Below, piece after piece: positions 16,172 to 25,904 of a stretch of DNA of 38,638 nt. Source of the DNA: Planctomycetales bacterium 71-10. GTDB taxonomy: Bacteria > Planctomycetota > Planctomycetia > Isosphaerales > Isosphaeraceae. The notes beneath the pieces are model-generated. The model did no database searches and was not told where the DNA came from. It saw only the letters and a program-made list of their open reading frames with translations. Position 1 is the first letter of the stretch. Each line of letters opens with the position of its first letter. The stretch is taken from assembly GCA_001898385.1 (NCBI GenBank), contig MKTT01000145.1, forward strand, positions 1 through 38,638, in the 5' to 3' direction. The position numbers were made by a program, and so were the translations under genes.

Positions 16172-18156
16172 CCAGTCGTTGCGTACCGGGCCGTCAGCCT
16201 GCTGACCTCACCGTAAACCGGTAGGGCATGCGGCATCTCCCCAGCCTGCAGACAATAACGTAACTCTTCGCGGTATGCATCCCATCGGAAGATCTGCAAC
16301 GGCCACGAGATTTCAATGCAGTTAGCTCCACGGCGCAGCCGATCGGCTGGGACCTCCAACCGAGTGTCCCGCCAGAGCGCGGAGAAGCGAAGCTCCGCGA
16401 ACCCCGAGCCGTTGACTGAAACCGCGCATGTCTCGCCGTCGGCCGGCTCGCCCGTCGGCATCCGGTAGGTGACGTCGAGGTGCACCGGCCGAGGCCCAGA
16501 GGTCGACAGGTAGACACGTAGCACCGGTTCGGTGCACTGGACGAACGCCGGCTTCGGCCCGAGTGTATGCCCCTCGCGTCCGCGGAAGGTCCGCGCCCGG
16601 TAGGCATAGGCAAGTAAATCGACCGGCCCGCACTCCGGGGCGTGCTCGCGGACGAGGAGGTCGGCTAGTTCATCGTCCCGCCCCGGCTCCGCGATGGCTT
16701 GGAGCAGGGCCTGATTGAGCTGGTCGTCAGCAAACTTGTCCCACTCAGTCGGGTTGCGGGGGTGGAGGTAGCGAGCGATCATGGGCTGCCGAGCCAGCTC
16801 GTCGAACGGGCCGCACATCCAGCGTGGGGCGGTGCTGTTCTGAACTTGCAGCAAGGCAAGCATCAGCGGCTTCACTCCGGCGTCGAGTTCCGCCGCGCGG
16901 CGGCAGTGTCGCATGATGGCAGGGTATTCCTGGCCGTAGTGAGCGTTGTGGACCGCCGCGAGGAGGTGGGTGACGGCCTGATCGGCCGGTGACAGCCCGG
17001 GAGCGGCCGCGCGGCAGTGGGCGCGTAGCTCGGCCTGGGGCCGCTCGTCGCCAGCCGACCGGAGAACTTGGGCAGCGGCTGCGGCGGTCGCCAGGGTGAG
17101 CCCGCGCAGGTTGTGGTGGCAGTAGTCGAGGAACAAGCGGCCATCCGGGATTTCGCCGCCAAGCTCGTCGCGGAATAACTTGGGGAGGTCGACGACCGCG
17201 ATGCCCCGCTGCCGACACGCGGCCCGCATCGCCTCCGCTAGGGGTGCGGGGCAACGCGGGGTGGCGGGAACCAGCAGCCCACATACGGCGTCGCGGGCCG
17301 CAACGAAGGCCGCGTCGGCCTCCGCGGTGCGTCCTTCGGCCAGCAGCGACCGCGCACGCAGCCGTTGGGCGACGGCGCTCAACCCGCCGTCGAGCTCAGC
17401 CATGTGGTTGGCCGTAGCGAGGGCGGACTGCGTATCCCCGCGCTCCAGCGCGGCGAGCGCTCGTCGCCGTGCAAGCATCCAGGCGACGTGGGGATCGCCC
17501 GGCAGGTACGGTAAGAGGACCCCCGGCTCGTCATCCCATTCCGCCAAGTTGAACTCGGGGATCAACACTACGCCGGGCGCCCCAGTGGCTGCACACGTAT
17601 CCGCCAAGGAGGCAATGGCTCGACGACCGACCCGCGGCAGCACCTCGCGCACGGACTGCTCGTGTGCATACCGGTATCCTTCGTCTGCGTGCTCGGACCA
17701 CTGGTCGATCTCCCGCGGGGTTCGGTGCCCTTGGTCAAGCCAGTTGTTTCCGGCCCAGCAGACCACGGCGTCGGGCTCAAGTTGAGCAGCCTGCCCCAGT
17801 AGGGTGACTAGGCCGAAGGCGGTGATGTCCGTGCGGGCCAGGTCCAGGACCTCCCATGGGCCGGCCCCGCTTCCGACGGCCTGGAGCATCGCCTCGAGCA
17901 TCGACGCCGGTGTCAGAGCCGGGTCGTAGAGGTATCCTCGCGCCGCGCTCTCACCAATGAGGACCACCCGACGGGCGCCCGACTTCGGTGGCAGCCGCTC
18001 GGCCGTACCCCAGGTGCGAAATTGCGAGCGCAGTTGAGGTAGGCGGACAAAGGCGCCGAGCTGCGCGTCCAGCCGCCAGATGCCGACAGTCCCGGGCTCG
18101 GGCTCCTCCCGTGGGGTGCCCACCTCTCGGTCAGGATCCGGTTGGGACCACGTCAT
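16168..18156 (-). CDS. SGNH/GDSL-hydrolase-like protein with helical repeat region
   Basis: About 662 residues. The first part has features of an SGNH hydrolase: a nucleophile block VVLIGESAARGY (Ser70), a block III-like CWAGNNWLD (about 133-141) and a D-x2-H block DYCHHNLRG (Asp344, His347). Between blocks III and V is an alpha-helical stretch (about 215-295: ALAALERGDTQSALATAN; LLAEGRTAEADAAF) resembling TPR repeats. The C-terminal 150 residues look beta-rich and are unassigned. SGNH enzymes hydrolyse or transfer acyl groups at Ser. The role in this cluster is unknown, and release or trimming of an acyl intermediate is one possibility. Start: ATG 18156, with GGGGG 6 nt upstream and 14 bp after the carbamoyltransferase stop. 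The frame stays open further upstream (TTG 18246), but that would overlap the neighbour by 76 bp. Confidence 0.75.
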   Translation of the reverse strand: MTWSQPDPDREVGTPREEPEPGTVGIWRLDAQLGAFVRLPQLRSQFRTWGTAERLPPKSGARRVVLIGESAARGYLYDPALTPASMLEAMLQAVGSGAGPWEVLDLARTDITAFGLVTLLGQAAQLEPDAVVCWAGNNWLDQGHRTPREIDQWSEHADEGYRYAHEQSVREVLPRVGRRAIASLADTCAATGAPGVVLIPEFNLAEWDDEPGVLLPYLPGDPHVAWMLARRRALAALERGDTQSALATANHMAELDGGLSAVAQRLRARSLLAEGRTAEADAAFVAARDAVCGLLVPATPRCPAPLAEAMRAACRQRGIAVVDLPKLFRDELGGEIPDGRLFLDYCHHNLRGLTLATAAAAAQVLRSAGDERPQAELRAHCRAAAPGLSPADQAVTHLLAAVHNAHYGQEYPAIMRHCRRAAELDAGVKPLMLALLQVQNSTAPRWMCGPFDELARQPMIARYLHPRNPTEWDKFADDQLNQALLQAIAEPGRDDELADLLVREHAPECGPVDLLAYAYRARTFRGREGHTLGPKPAFVQCTEPVLRVYLSTSGPRPVHLDVTYRMPTGEPADGETCAVSVNGSGFAELRFSALWRDTRLEVPADRLRRGANCIEISWPLQIFRWDAYREELRYCLQAGEMPHALPVYGEVSRLTARYATTG

Positions 18157-18170
18157 CGCAACCCCCAAGC

Positions 18171-19925
18171 TCACAAGAACGTGTAGACCACATTGCTCAC
18201 CGCCTGGAATGAGTCGGGCGCTGTCTCGTGCCACCATTCCACCCAACTCGCAGGCAGCCCGGCGCGCTCGATGACGAAGTCCTCCAGCACCAGCGTGTCA
18301 ATGTCGGAGCGGATGAAGCACAGCATCGCATCCAGAGGCGTGCAGACGATCGGCTCGCCGCGCAGGTTGAACGACGTGTTAAGGAGCAACGGGCATCCCG
18401 TCCGCCGGCCGAATGCATCCAGCAGCCGGGCGAAGCGCGGATTCTGCCTTGGGTGGACCGTCTGCACTCGGGCGGACCCGTCGACGTGAGTGATGGCCGG
18501 CAGGGCCAACGGCGAGCGCACGGGGAAGGTTTCCAGCATGAACGGTGATGGGCCGGGCAGGTCGAAGTGCTCGGCCGCCACCGCCTCCAGCACCGCCGGC
18601 GCGAAGGGGCGGAAGGCCTCGCGCTTCTTCACCAAGGCGTTGATCCGGTCACGCATGTCGTCCCGGCGGGGGTCTCCCAGAATCGATCGCCCTCCGAGGG
18701 CACGTGGGCCAAACTCCATCCGCCCGTGGAACCAGCCGATCACCTGGCCACCCTCCAGACGCGCCGCGACGTCCGTGATCAGCCTCGCCTCGTCGCCGCG
18801 GAAGTCCCGATAGCGGGCCGGGCCAGCGGCGAGCAGCCGGGCGATCCCGTCGACGGAGTATGCCGGGCCGAGGAAGACGTGGTCGAGCGGTTCTGTCGCC
18901 GGCCGCTCGCCCGTCAGGCGGACGTGCGCAAGCGCGGCCGCGCCGAGGGCACCGCCGGCGTCGCTGGCCGCCGGCTGGACGAACACTCGGAAAAACGGGC
19001 CCTCGGCGCGGATGCGGTGATTGGCGACGCAGTTCAGGGCAACGCCACCCGAGAGGCACAGAGCTTCCGCTCCGGTCTGCTCGTGCAGCCACCGCACCTT
19101 GGCCAGCAGCAACTCGTTGAGGACTATCTGGAGACTTCGAGCGAGGTCCTCTGCGAAGGGGGTCAACTCGCTCTCGGGTGACCGCGGCGAATGGCCGAGC
19201 AGTTCCGCCAGGGCGGGAGCGTACATGGTGTCGCCGTCGAGGAAGCCGAAGTACTCCAGGCGAAGCTCGAAGTTCGGGCCGTCGTGCCGGCCGACGAGGT
19301 CCCAAAGTTGATCGACGTACCGGGGCCGGCCGTAGGGGGCCAAGCCCATCACCTTGTATTCGCCATCGTTGACCTCGAAGCCGAGGAACGCGGTGATCGT
19401 GCTGTAAAGTAACCCGATTGAGTGGGGGAAGTTCACCGCCGCGAGCTGTCGGATCTCGGCCCCTCGCCCATGGGCGAACGTCATCGTCTCCCACTCGCCC
19501 ACCCCGTCGACCGTCAGGATCGCCGCATCCTCGAAACCGGAAAAGAAGTACGCCCCCGCCGCGTGGGACTGGTGATGCCTGACGATCTCGATGGATCCCT
19601 CGATGCCGAGGACCCGGCGGATGTCCCGGAGCGGGCGGTCGGCATCGGGACCCGCCAGCCCGGGGCCGGCGCGCCTCTGCGACATCCAGGATTGCCGCTC
19701 GGCCTTTAGCAGTGGGTTTTCGTAGTAAGCAACGCAATCGACCTGAGGCAGGGTCAGGCCGGCCTCTTCCAGGCAATAGCGGAACGCCCGGCGTGGGATG
19801 GCAGGGTCGTGCTTGCGCCGGGTGAATCGCTCCTCCTGCGCGGCGGCGACGAGCCGGCCGGCGCGGAGCACGCAGCAGGCTGCGTCGTGGTAGTGGGCAG
19901 AGATCCCGACGACATTCGGTGACAT
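18171..19925 (-). CDS. O-carbamoyltransferase (CmcH/NodU/TobZ family)
   Basis: 584 residues, the usual family length. The enzyme makes carbamoyl-adenylate from carbamoyl phosphate and ATP, then moves the carbamoyl group to a hydroxyl. The N-terminal Kae1-like domain has HYHDAA (His11, His13) and HHQSH (117-121), corresponding to the metal/carbamoyladenylate site of TobZ, followed by the DGVGEWETM segment near 140. The C-terminal YrdC-like/carbamoyl-phosphate domain shows HGRMEFGPRALGGRSIL and ALVKKREAFRPFAPAVL, both classic family signatures. AGGAG lies about 6 nt before ATG 19925. Placed between synthetase genes, it most likely carbamoylates a hydroxyl of the peptide or of a precursor; one or two serine-type A domains in the cluster give an obvious candidate hydroxyl. 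That link is inference. Confidence 0.95.
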   Translation of the reverse strand: MSPNVVGISAHYHDAACCVLRAGRLVAAAQEERFTRRKHDPAIPRRAFRYCLEEAGLTLPQVDCVAYYENPLLKAERQSWMSQRRAGPGLAGPDADRPLRDIRRVLGIEGSIEIVRHHQSHAAGAYFFSGFEDAAILTVDGVGEWETMTFAHGRGAEIRQLAAVNFPHSIGLLYSTITAFLGFEVNDGEYKVMGLAPYGRPRYVDQLWDLVGRHDGPNFELRLEYFGFLDGDTMYAPALAELLGHSPRSPESELTPFAEDLARSLQIVLNELLLAKVRWLHEQTGAEALCLSGGVALNCVANHRIRAEGPFFRVFVQPAASDAGGALGAAALAHVRLTGERPATEPLDHVFLGPAYSVDGIARLLAAGPARYRDFRGDEARLITDVAARLEGGQVIGWFHGRMEFGPRALGGRSILGDPRRDDMRDRINALVKKREAFRPFAPAVLEAVAAEHFDLPGPSPFMLETFPVRSPLALPAITHVDGSARVQTVHPRQNPRFARLLDAFGRRTGCPLLLNTSFNLRGEPIVCTPLDAMLCFIRSDIDTLVLEDFVIERAGLPASWVEWWHETAPDSFQAVSNVVYTFL

Positions 19926-19952
19926 GCTCGCTCCTGGAGCAGGGCCCTAGCC

Positions 19953-22900
19953 TCAATCGGATCGGAGGGTGAACCGACCGACCGGCCGGGTGGGCGACAC
20001 GGCCGCCTGCCCAAGCAAATCGTGAAAGTGACGAAGGATCAGCTCGGCGGTCTCTCGCTCGAAGCAGTCCTCGGCGAACTGGGCCGACAGCCGAAGGCCG
20101 TTCGCGGAGGGGACCGCCAGTAGTTTCAGATCGACCTTCGTGAGTGGCAGCTCGATGTCGAACGACCTCAACGTCAACGTGCCGAAGCGCAGAGCTTCCG
20201 ACTCGGATTGATAGACGAGCATCGTCTGATCGAGCGCGCCCCGGCCGGAGCCGTTCGCGAAAGACAGCCTTTCTAGTGGGACGTCTTGGGCGTCCAGTGC
20301 GGCGACGAGAGCCGCGTGCTCGCGCCGCATCAGGTCGAGGAACGGCTCGGCGGGCTCAAGCGTGTTGTGCAGGAACAGGGAATTCACGAACGGCCCGAAG
20401 GTCCGAGCGAATCTGGGCTGGGTCCGCCCGGCGGCCGGCGTGGTGATTCCCACCTCTCGGGTCGCTGCGTAGCGACCCAGCAGGAGTCGGAAGGTGGCGA
20501 GGAGTACGACGAACGGCGTCGTCCGGGCCTGGCGGGCCAGGCTTGCGATGCCCACGGGGTCCCCGTCCACGTGGCAGATCCCGCCGGGCCGTGTGCCGCT
20601 CGCCGATCGCTGGCCGGGGTCGCGATCGTACGGCAGGGCGAGGGGGCGCGGAGGGGTCGCGAGACGCTCTGACCAGAGCTTAGCCTGCCGCTCGAAGAGC
20701 GCCAGTGCCTCTGGCCCGTGCTCCCAGGCCACGTAGTCCGCATACGACGCCGACTCTGGCGGGGGCTCCATCCCCGCAAGCAGCCTCCCCAACTCGTCAC
20801 GGAAGATATCTAGCGTGACACCGTCGGCGATGAGGTGGTGGAAATTAAACGCCAGGACGAAGCTCTCAGGACCGGTCTGCCATACCTGGACACGCCATGG
20901 CGGGCAGGCGGACAAATCGAACGACCGCGTGGCGAACACGGTGAAGTCCTCGGGGGGCAGACCCTCCTGGAACGAAAGGACGCGTTCCTCCGAGGCCGCA
21001 CCAATCGTGCCGATCAATTCCCCGGCTCGCTCCCGGTACGTCGTCCTCAGGACGTCGTGCCGGCGCTGCAAGGCTCCGAGCGCGCTGCGGAAGTCGGCCT
21101 CCGTCAGCGGCACCCCGGTGAGGATCAGTCCGCCGGGCATGTTCAGGCCACCGCGCCCGGGGTCGAGGCGTTCGAGGTACCATAGTCGCTGCTGCGTTGC
21201 GGAAACCGGCACCTCCGCGGGCGGTGGGGCGCCCGGGGCGAGGCGGGGTCCCGACGCCGCGGGCGGACGCTGCGCTACGTACTCGGACATCGCCGCCGGG
21301 CTGGGGTAGGCGAACACGTCCCCTAGAGCTACCTCCACCCCGAACTCACGACCGACGCGCTGCGCCAGCGTGACAGCCAGCAACGAGTGCCCCCCGAGGG
21401 CGAAAAATGAATCGTCCGGCTCGATGCGTCGGTGGCCGAGCACGTTCTCCCAGATCCGCACAAGCCGGGGGAGCGTGTCGCCATCCCGCGCCGGGTCGGT
21501 CCTCGGCTGGGACGCCGCGGGTTCACTGCGGGCTGGAGCGGCCGGGGACTTGGGCAAATCGCATCCCCCAAGGCAGTACCGCTCCAATGTCTGGGTGACG
21601 TCCCGAGTGATGGCGGCAGCGGTTCCGGCATCGAACAGTGCCGAGCGGTATTCCAGTGCGAGGCGTGCCCCCCCCGCCTCGGGGTAAAAGTAGAGGGCCA
21701 TTTCGAAGCGGGACGCCTGCGGCACGATCACCCGCTCGGGCTCGGCGTCACCGAGCCGGGGGTTCGACGCTGCGTCCGGCAAGATCGAAAGCGCGTACTG
21801 GACGAGCGTGGGCCGGCAGAGGTCCCGGTCCTTCAGTAAGTCCTGCGCGATCCAGCCGAGCGGGATGCGTCGGTGGGTCAGGGCTAAGATTAGCGCGTCG
21901 CGGGTCGCCGCCAGCCGTTCGGTGACCGACCTGCCTCCTCCCGCACGCAGGCGCACCGAGAGGGTGTTGACAAACAGGCCGATGGTCCGCTCGTAGTCCG
22001 GACCACCCCGGACGTCGGCGGGCACCCCGATGAGAAGCTCGTCCTGACCGCTGCGCCGGGACAGCACCTCCGCCCAGGCAGCCAGGACTAGGACGAACGG
22101 CGTGGCGCCGTAGTAACGGGCCGTCCGCTCTAGGCTCGCGACGATCTCCGAGCTCAGGACTTCCTCGTGGACCGACCCGGCGGCGTCTTGCCTCGAGCGC
22201 CGCGGCCGGTCGGTCGGCATTTCGACGGCCTGCGGCGCGCCGGCCAACCAAGCCCTCCACAGCCGTCGGGATTCGGCCGCCTCCGCACTGTCGAGGTCGG
22301 CCCGCTCGCTCCGTATATAGTCTAGGTACATACCTGCTGGTCCCGCCGAGGCGGAGCCGGGCTTCCCGGTTAGGCGGTCGTAACGGGAGCCAAGCTCCTG
22401 ACCGAAGGGGACAAGTGAAAGGCCATCGAAGATGAGATGATGAAAAACGAGGCACAGTCCCCACCGCCCTAGCCCGAGTCGGCAGAGGAGGAATCGGTAC
22501 AGGGGGCCGCGAGTCGCGTCGAATGGCCGCACTACCTCGCGCTGGCAGGCCGCCAGGAAAGCGGCGCGCGGGTCTGGCTCGGTGCTCAGGTCGCTGGTCA
22601 CTAGCACTGGCCGCCGCAATGGCTCGATCCAGGCGGCTGCGCCCTCCGCATCGCGCCGAACCGTGCTCCGCAACACGGCGTGTTCGGCCACGATCCCGGC
22701 CAGCGCGTCCTCCAGCGCCAACTTGTCGATCTCGCCTCGGAAGAGAAAGGCGTGGCACAGGTTGAACTGGGCTCCTGGGTCGAGCTGCTCCGCGAGCCAC
22801 AGATCCTGCTGCGTTGCCGAGAGCGGCCAGAGGTCGGCCGAGGGCGGCCCACCCTCCACCTGGGGTGTCGCCACTGCCGTGGCCGCTGCGCCGGTGCCGG

Positions 22901-25900
22901 CTTGCTCCAGCGCGGAGGCTAGACGCCGGATGGTGGGGTGCTCGAAGACCAGGCGGAGGGTGGCCGGCGGCCCGATGCGGTGGGCGAGCCGGGCAGCGAG
23001 CAGCGAGTGACCGCCGAGGGCGAAGAAGTCGTCGTCCGGCCCGACGGTGCCGCAGCCTAGGACCTCCCTCCAAAGAGTGCCCAAGGCCTGCTCCCGGGGC
23101 GTGAGTCCAGGGGTGATCGCAGGTTCGTCCGCAGCCCGATCAAATCTCTCCGGCTCGGGCAGACGCTTGCGGTCCACCTTGCCGCTGGCGTTCAGCGGGA
23201 ATTCGGGCAGGACGACGAAGAAAGTTGGGACCATGTAGTCTGGCAGGGTCCGCTCCAGGCTGGCACGCAGACCGGCGACGAAGGCTGCGGAGGCGTCCTC
23301 GGTGAGGACGTAGGCCACGAGCACCTTCCCTAGAGCTCCGACCTCGCGAGCCAGGACCAGACCCTGGCGCACTCCCGGGCAGCGCTCTAGGTGAGCCTCG
23401 ATTTCCGCAATTTCTATGCGAAATCCCCGGATCTTTACCTGATGGTCTATCCGGCCGAGGAACTCGATCACGCCGTCGTCGTCGTAGCGGCACAGGTCGC
23501 CCGTGCGATAGAGGCGCCCGCCCTCGCCGCCGAACGGGTCGGCGACGAACTGCTTGGCGGTAAGGGCTGGCTGCCCTATGTAGCCAGACGCCAGGCACAC
23601 GCCGCCGAGGTGCAACTCGCCCGGCACGCCCACCGGGACCGGCTCTTGGTCCTCGTCCAGGACGTGGGCGCGGACATTGGCAATCGGGCAGCCGATGGGC
23701 ACGAAGCCGCTCGGATGTTCGTGGGCGCAGTTCCAGGCGGTGACGTCCACTGCGGCCTCGGTCGGGCCGTAAAGGTTGTGGAGCTGGCAGTGCGGCAGCA
23801 CCTCGAAGAAGCGCGCCCGCAGCTCGGGGGAGAGCGCTTCGCCGCTGGCGAACACCTGCCGCAGGGTCGCACAGTCGGTGGTGTTGGCACTCTCCAGGAA
23901 AGCGGCCATCATCGACGGGACGAAGTGCAGGGTCGTCACCCGCTCACGGGCGATGAGCCGGGTCAAGTAGACCGGGTCCTTGTGGCCCTCGGGGCGTGCG
24001 ATCACCAGGCCGGCGCCGTTCATCAGCGCCCAGAACAGCTCCCAGACCGACACGTCGAACCCGAGGGGGGTCTTTTGGAGGACTCGATCGTCCCGCCCGA
24101 GCCGATAGGCATCCTGCATCCAGTCCAGGCGGTTGAGGATGGCCGCGTGCGGGACGACGACGCCCTTCGGCTGGCCGGTTGTGCCGGAGGTGAAGATGAC
24201 GTAGGCGGGGTCCTCAGCCCGGAGCGGCCGCCGTAGCGGTTCGGCTTCCTCAGCCTCAGCTGGGCACTCTGCCAAGATCACCGCCCACGGGCCGTCAGGG
24301 ACCCGTGTGCGGCATTCGGCAGTCGTCACGACCTGGTGGGCACCACTCTGCTCCAGGATGTTGCGGATCCGGGCCGCCGGCAGCGTGGGGTCGATCGGGA
24401 CGTAGGCGCCTCCGGCCCGGATGATGCCTAGCACGCCGGTCATCATCGCGAACGATCTCTCCAGGAGAAGGCCGACCGTCTGGCCCGGCCCCACGCCGCG
24501 CGCCGCTAGGGCCGCCGCGATGCGGGCCGAGCCCTCCCCCAGCTCGGCATAGGACAGCGACCGCCCCTCGAAGCACAGAGCGATCCGTTCGCCGCCGGCT
24601 CGGCATGCGTTCGAGATAATTTCCGGGATCCAGCCTCTGAAGGGGTACGTCCGAGCGGTCCGGTTGAAGTCGACGAGGATGCGGCGCCGTTCCTCCGACG
24701 ACAGGCACGTCGTCCGAGCGACCGGCCGGCTAGGCTGCTCGATCAACCCGTCCACCAAGCGGCGGTAGTGCCTGGCGAACTCGGTCATCCGCCCTTCCTG
24801 GTAGCGGTCGCGGTGGTATTCGACTTGACCAAACGCCCCGCCGGTAGATTCCCCTAGCCGGACGACAATCGGAAAGGGAGAGAAACGCTCGCCGATCGGG
24901 CGGATAGTCATGCGGAGTTGACCGACTGCCACGCGAGTCGAGGGCCGTCCCAGTGCGAACTCGGCGAACGCTGCCCCTTCGGTGTCCGACGTCCAGGCGA
25001 ACAGGTGATGGAGAGGAGGCGGCGCGGGGACCAGCGGTCGAAATGCAGCATCGAGGGCAGCGTCTTCCGCACGTCGCACCGACTCTAAGAAAGAGGCGAA
25101 GCTCTGGCGAGGGTCGATCCCTACGCGCAGAGTTGTGAACACGTCGCCCTGCTCGGATGGGAGAAAGATGCCGAGGCCCAAATCCTTCTGCCGGGTATAG
25201 ATCCGGAGGAGTGCCAGGTAGGCGGCCAGATAGATCGTTCGCACGCGGAACCCCACGGCGTTCGCTAGGCTGCGCACGGCCTCGGCCGGTGCGGGCCCGC
25301 AGTCGCACGCCACCACGCCACACGAGCCCGATGGCGCGTCCCCCCGACCCGGGATGGATAACGACAGGTCGGGCCAGTCGAGCGTGAGATCGTCCCGGCG
25401 GGCGTAAGTTCCAGCCGTGACCGCCGCGTCACTGACAGCCTCCTCCCCGGCTCCGGCGAGGCAGTCGGCCAAAACGTTCGGGAGCTGGGACAGCGAGCCT
25501 GGGGAAAGGAGCGTGCCATGCCAGGCCAAGAGCAGATGTTCCGCTCGACCTCCGGCCGCGAGGAGCCGAGTCCGCCAGGGTAAGTCGTCATCATCGACGA
25601 AAGGTTCCCTCTGCAGCTGAGCAAGCTCACGCGCCACTGCCTCGTCCTGCCAGCGAGCCCTATCCATCCATGCGTGATTGACGGTGGAGCCTGGGACAAT
25701 GCGGGAGGACCACCTATGCTCGTTCCGGGAGAATCGACGCCGCAGGTGAGGCCTCATGCCAAGGCATCGAAGGGCTACGTGCCAGGGTTGCGGGTCGGCC
25801 GGTGCCTCAATGCGCAGGGCGAGGCCCCAGGAGAGCGTGAGGCCCGAGCCCGGCGAGTCCTGCAGCGGGAGCAAAAGGGCACCGTTGCGATCTGCGGGTT

Positions 25901-25904
25901 TCAT
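19953..25904 (-). CDS. NRPS, domain order C*-A-T-C-T-C
   Basis: About 1983 residues from ATG 25904, which overlaps the upstream stop as ATGA. The N-terminal condensation-like domain (1-395) lacks HHxxxDG; the equivalent stretch is AWHGTLLSPG (about 127-136). A domain about 425-915: A3 FTSGTTGQPKG (571-581), FDVSVWELF, NLYGPTE, SGKVDR. Its extracted code DVWHFSLVDK is the canonical serine code. First carrier Ser967. Second C about 1025-1445 with HHLIFDG (1155-1161). Then, after only a 35-residue linker, a second carrier (Ser1507) with no A domain before it. Last comes a third C from about 1565 with HHLIADG (1689-1695), which ends the protein. The A-less C-T unit must be loaded in trans or skipped. 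The terminal C domain would fit the N-terminal A-T of the 10049-15079 protein. The frame is open upstream to 26009, but that part overlaps the previous gene. Confidence 0.95.
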   Translation of the reverse strand: MKPADRNGALLLPLQDSPGSGLTLSWGLALRIEAPADPQPWHVALRCLGMRPHLRRRFSRNEHRWSSRIVPGSTVNHAWMDRARWQDEAVARELAQLQREPFVDDDDLPWRTRLLAAGGRAEHLLLAWHGTLLSPGSLSQLPNVLADCLAGAGEEAVSDAAVTAGTYARRDDLTLDWPDLSLSIPGRGDAPSGSCGVVACDCGPAPAEAVRSLANAVGFRVRTIYLAAYLALLRIYTRQKDLGLGIFLPSEQGDVFTTLRVGIDPRQSFASFLESVRRAEDAALDAAFRPLVPAPPPLHHLFAWTSDTEGAAFAEFALGRPSTRVAVGQLRMTIRPIGERFSPFPIVVRLGESTGGAFGQVEYHRDRYQEGRMTEFARHYRRLVDGLIEQPSRPVARTTCLSSEERRRILVDFNRTARTYPFRGWIPEIISNACRAGGERIALCFEGRSLSYAELGEGSARIAAALAARGVGPGQTVGLLLERSFAMMTGVLGIIRAGGAYVPIDPTLPAARIRNILEQSGAHQVVTTAECRTRVPDGPWAVILAECPAEAEEAEPLRRPLRAEDPAYVIFTSGTTGQPKGVVVPHAAILNRLDWMQDAYRLGRDDRVLQKTPLGFDVSVWELFWALMNGAGLVIARPEGHKDPVYLTRLIARERVTTLHFVPSMMAAFLESANTTDCATLRQVFASGEALSPELRARFFEVLPHCQLHNLYGPTEAAVDVTAWNCAHEHPSGFVPIGCPIANVRAHVLDEDQEPVPVGVPGELHLGGVCLASGYIGQPALTAKQFVADPFGGEGGRLYRTGDLCRYDDDGVIEFLGRIDHQVKIRGFRIEIAEIEAHLERCPGVRQGLVLAREVGALGKVLVAYVLTEDASAAFVAGLRASLERTLPDYMVPTFFVVLPEFPLNASGKVDRKRLPEPERFDRAADEPAITPGLTPREQALGTLWREVLGCGTVGPDDDFFALGGHSLLAARLAHRIGPPATLRLVFEHPTIRRLASALEQAGTGAAATAVATPQVEGGPPSADLWPLSATQQDLWLAEQLDPGAQFNLCHAFLFRGEIDKLALEDALAGIVAEHAVLRSTVRRDAEGAAAWIEPLRRPVLVTSDLSTEPDPRAAFLAACQREVVRPFDATRGPLYRFLLCRLGLGRWGLCLVFHHLIFDGLSLVPFGQELGSRYDRLTGKPGSASAGPAGMYLDYIRSERADLDSAEAAESRRLWRAWLAGAPQAVEMPTDRPRRSRQDAAGSVHEEVLSSEIVASLERTARYYGATPFVLVLAAWAEVLSRRSGQDELLIGVPADVRGGPDYERTIGLFVNTLSVRLRAGGGRSVTERLAATRDALILALTHRRIPLGWIAQDLLKDRDLCRPTLVQYALSILPDAASNPRLGDAEPERVIVPQASRFEMALYFYPEAGGARLALEYRSALFDAGTAAAITRDVTQTLERYCLGGCDLPKSPAAPARSEPAASQPRTDPARDGDTLPRLVRIWENVLGHRRIEPDDSFFALGGHSLLAVTLAQRVGREFGVEVALGDVFAYPSPAAMSEYVAQRPPAASGPRLAPGAPPPAEVPVSATQQRLWYLERLDPGRGGLNMPGGLILTGVPLTEADFRSALGALQRRHDVLRTTYRERAGELIGTIGAASEERVLSFQEGLPPEDFTVFATRSFDLSACPPWRVQVWQTGPESFVLAFNFHHLIADGVTLDIFRDELGRLLAGMEPPPESASYADYVAWEHGPEALALFERQAKLWSERLATPPRPLALPYDRDPGQRSASGTRPGGICHVDGDPVGIASLARQARTTPFVVLLATFRLLLGRYAATREVGITTPAAGRTQPRFARTFGPFVNSLFLHNTLEPAEPFLDLMRREHAALVAALDAQDVPLERLSFANGSGRGALDQTMLVYQSESEALRFGTLTLRSFDIELPLTKVDLKLLAVPSANGLRLSAQFAEDCFERETAELILRHFHDLLGQAAVSPTRPVGRFTLRSD

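Noticed and set aside
18649..19956. Open frame of 435 codons on the - strand inside the carbamoyltransferase region
   Set aside because: Arg/Pro-rich shadow of the carbamoyltransferase gene, without any family signature.
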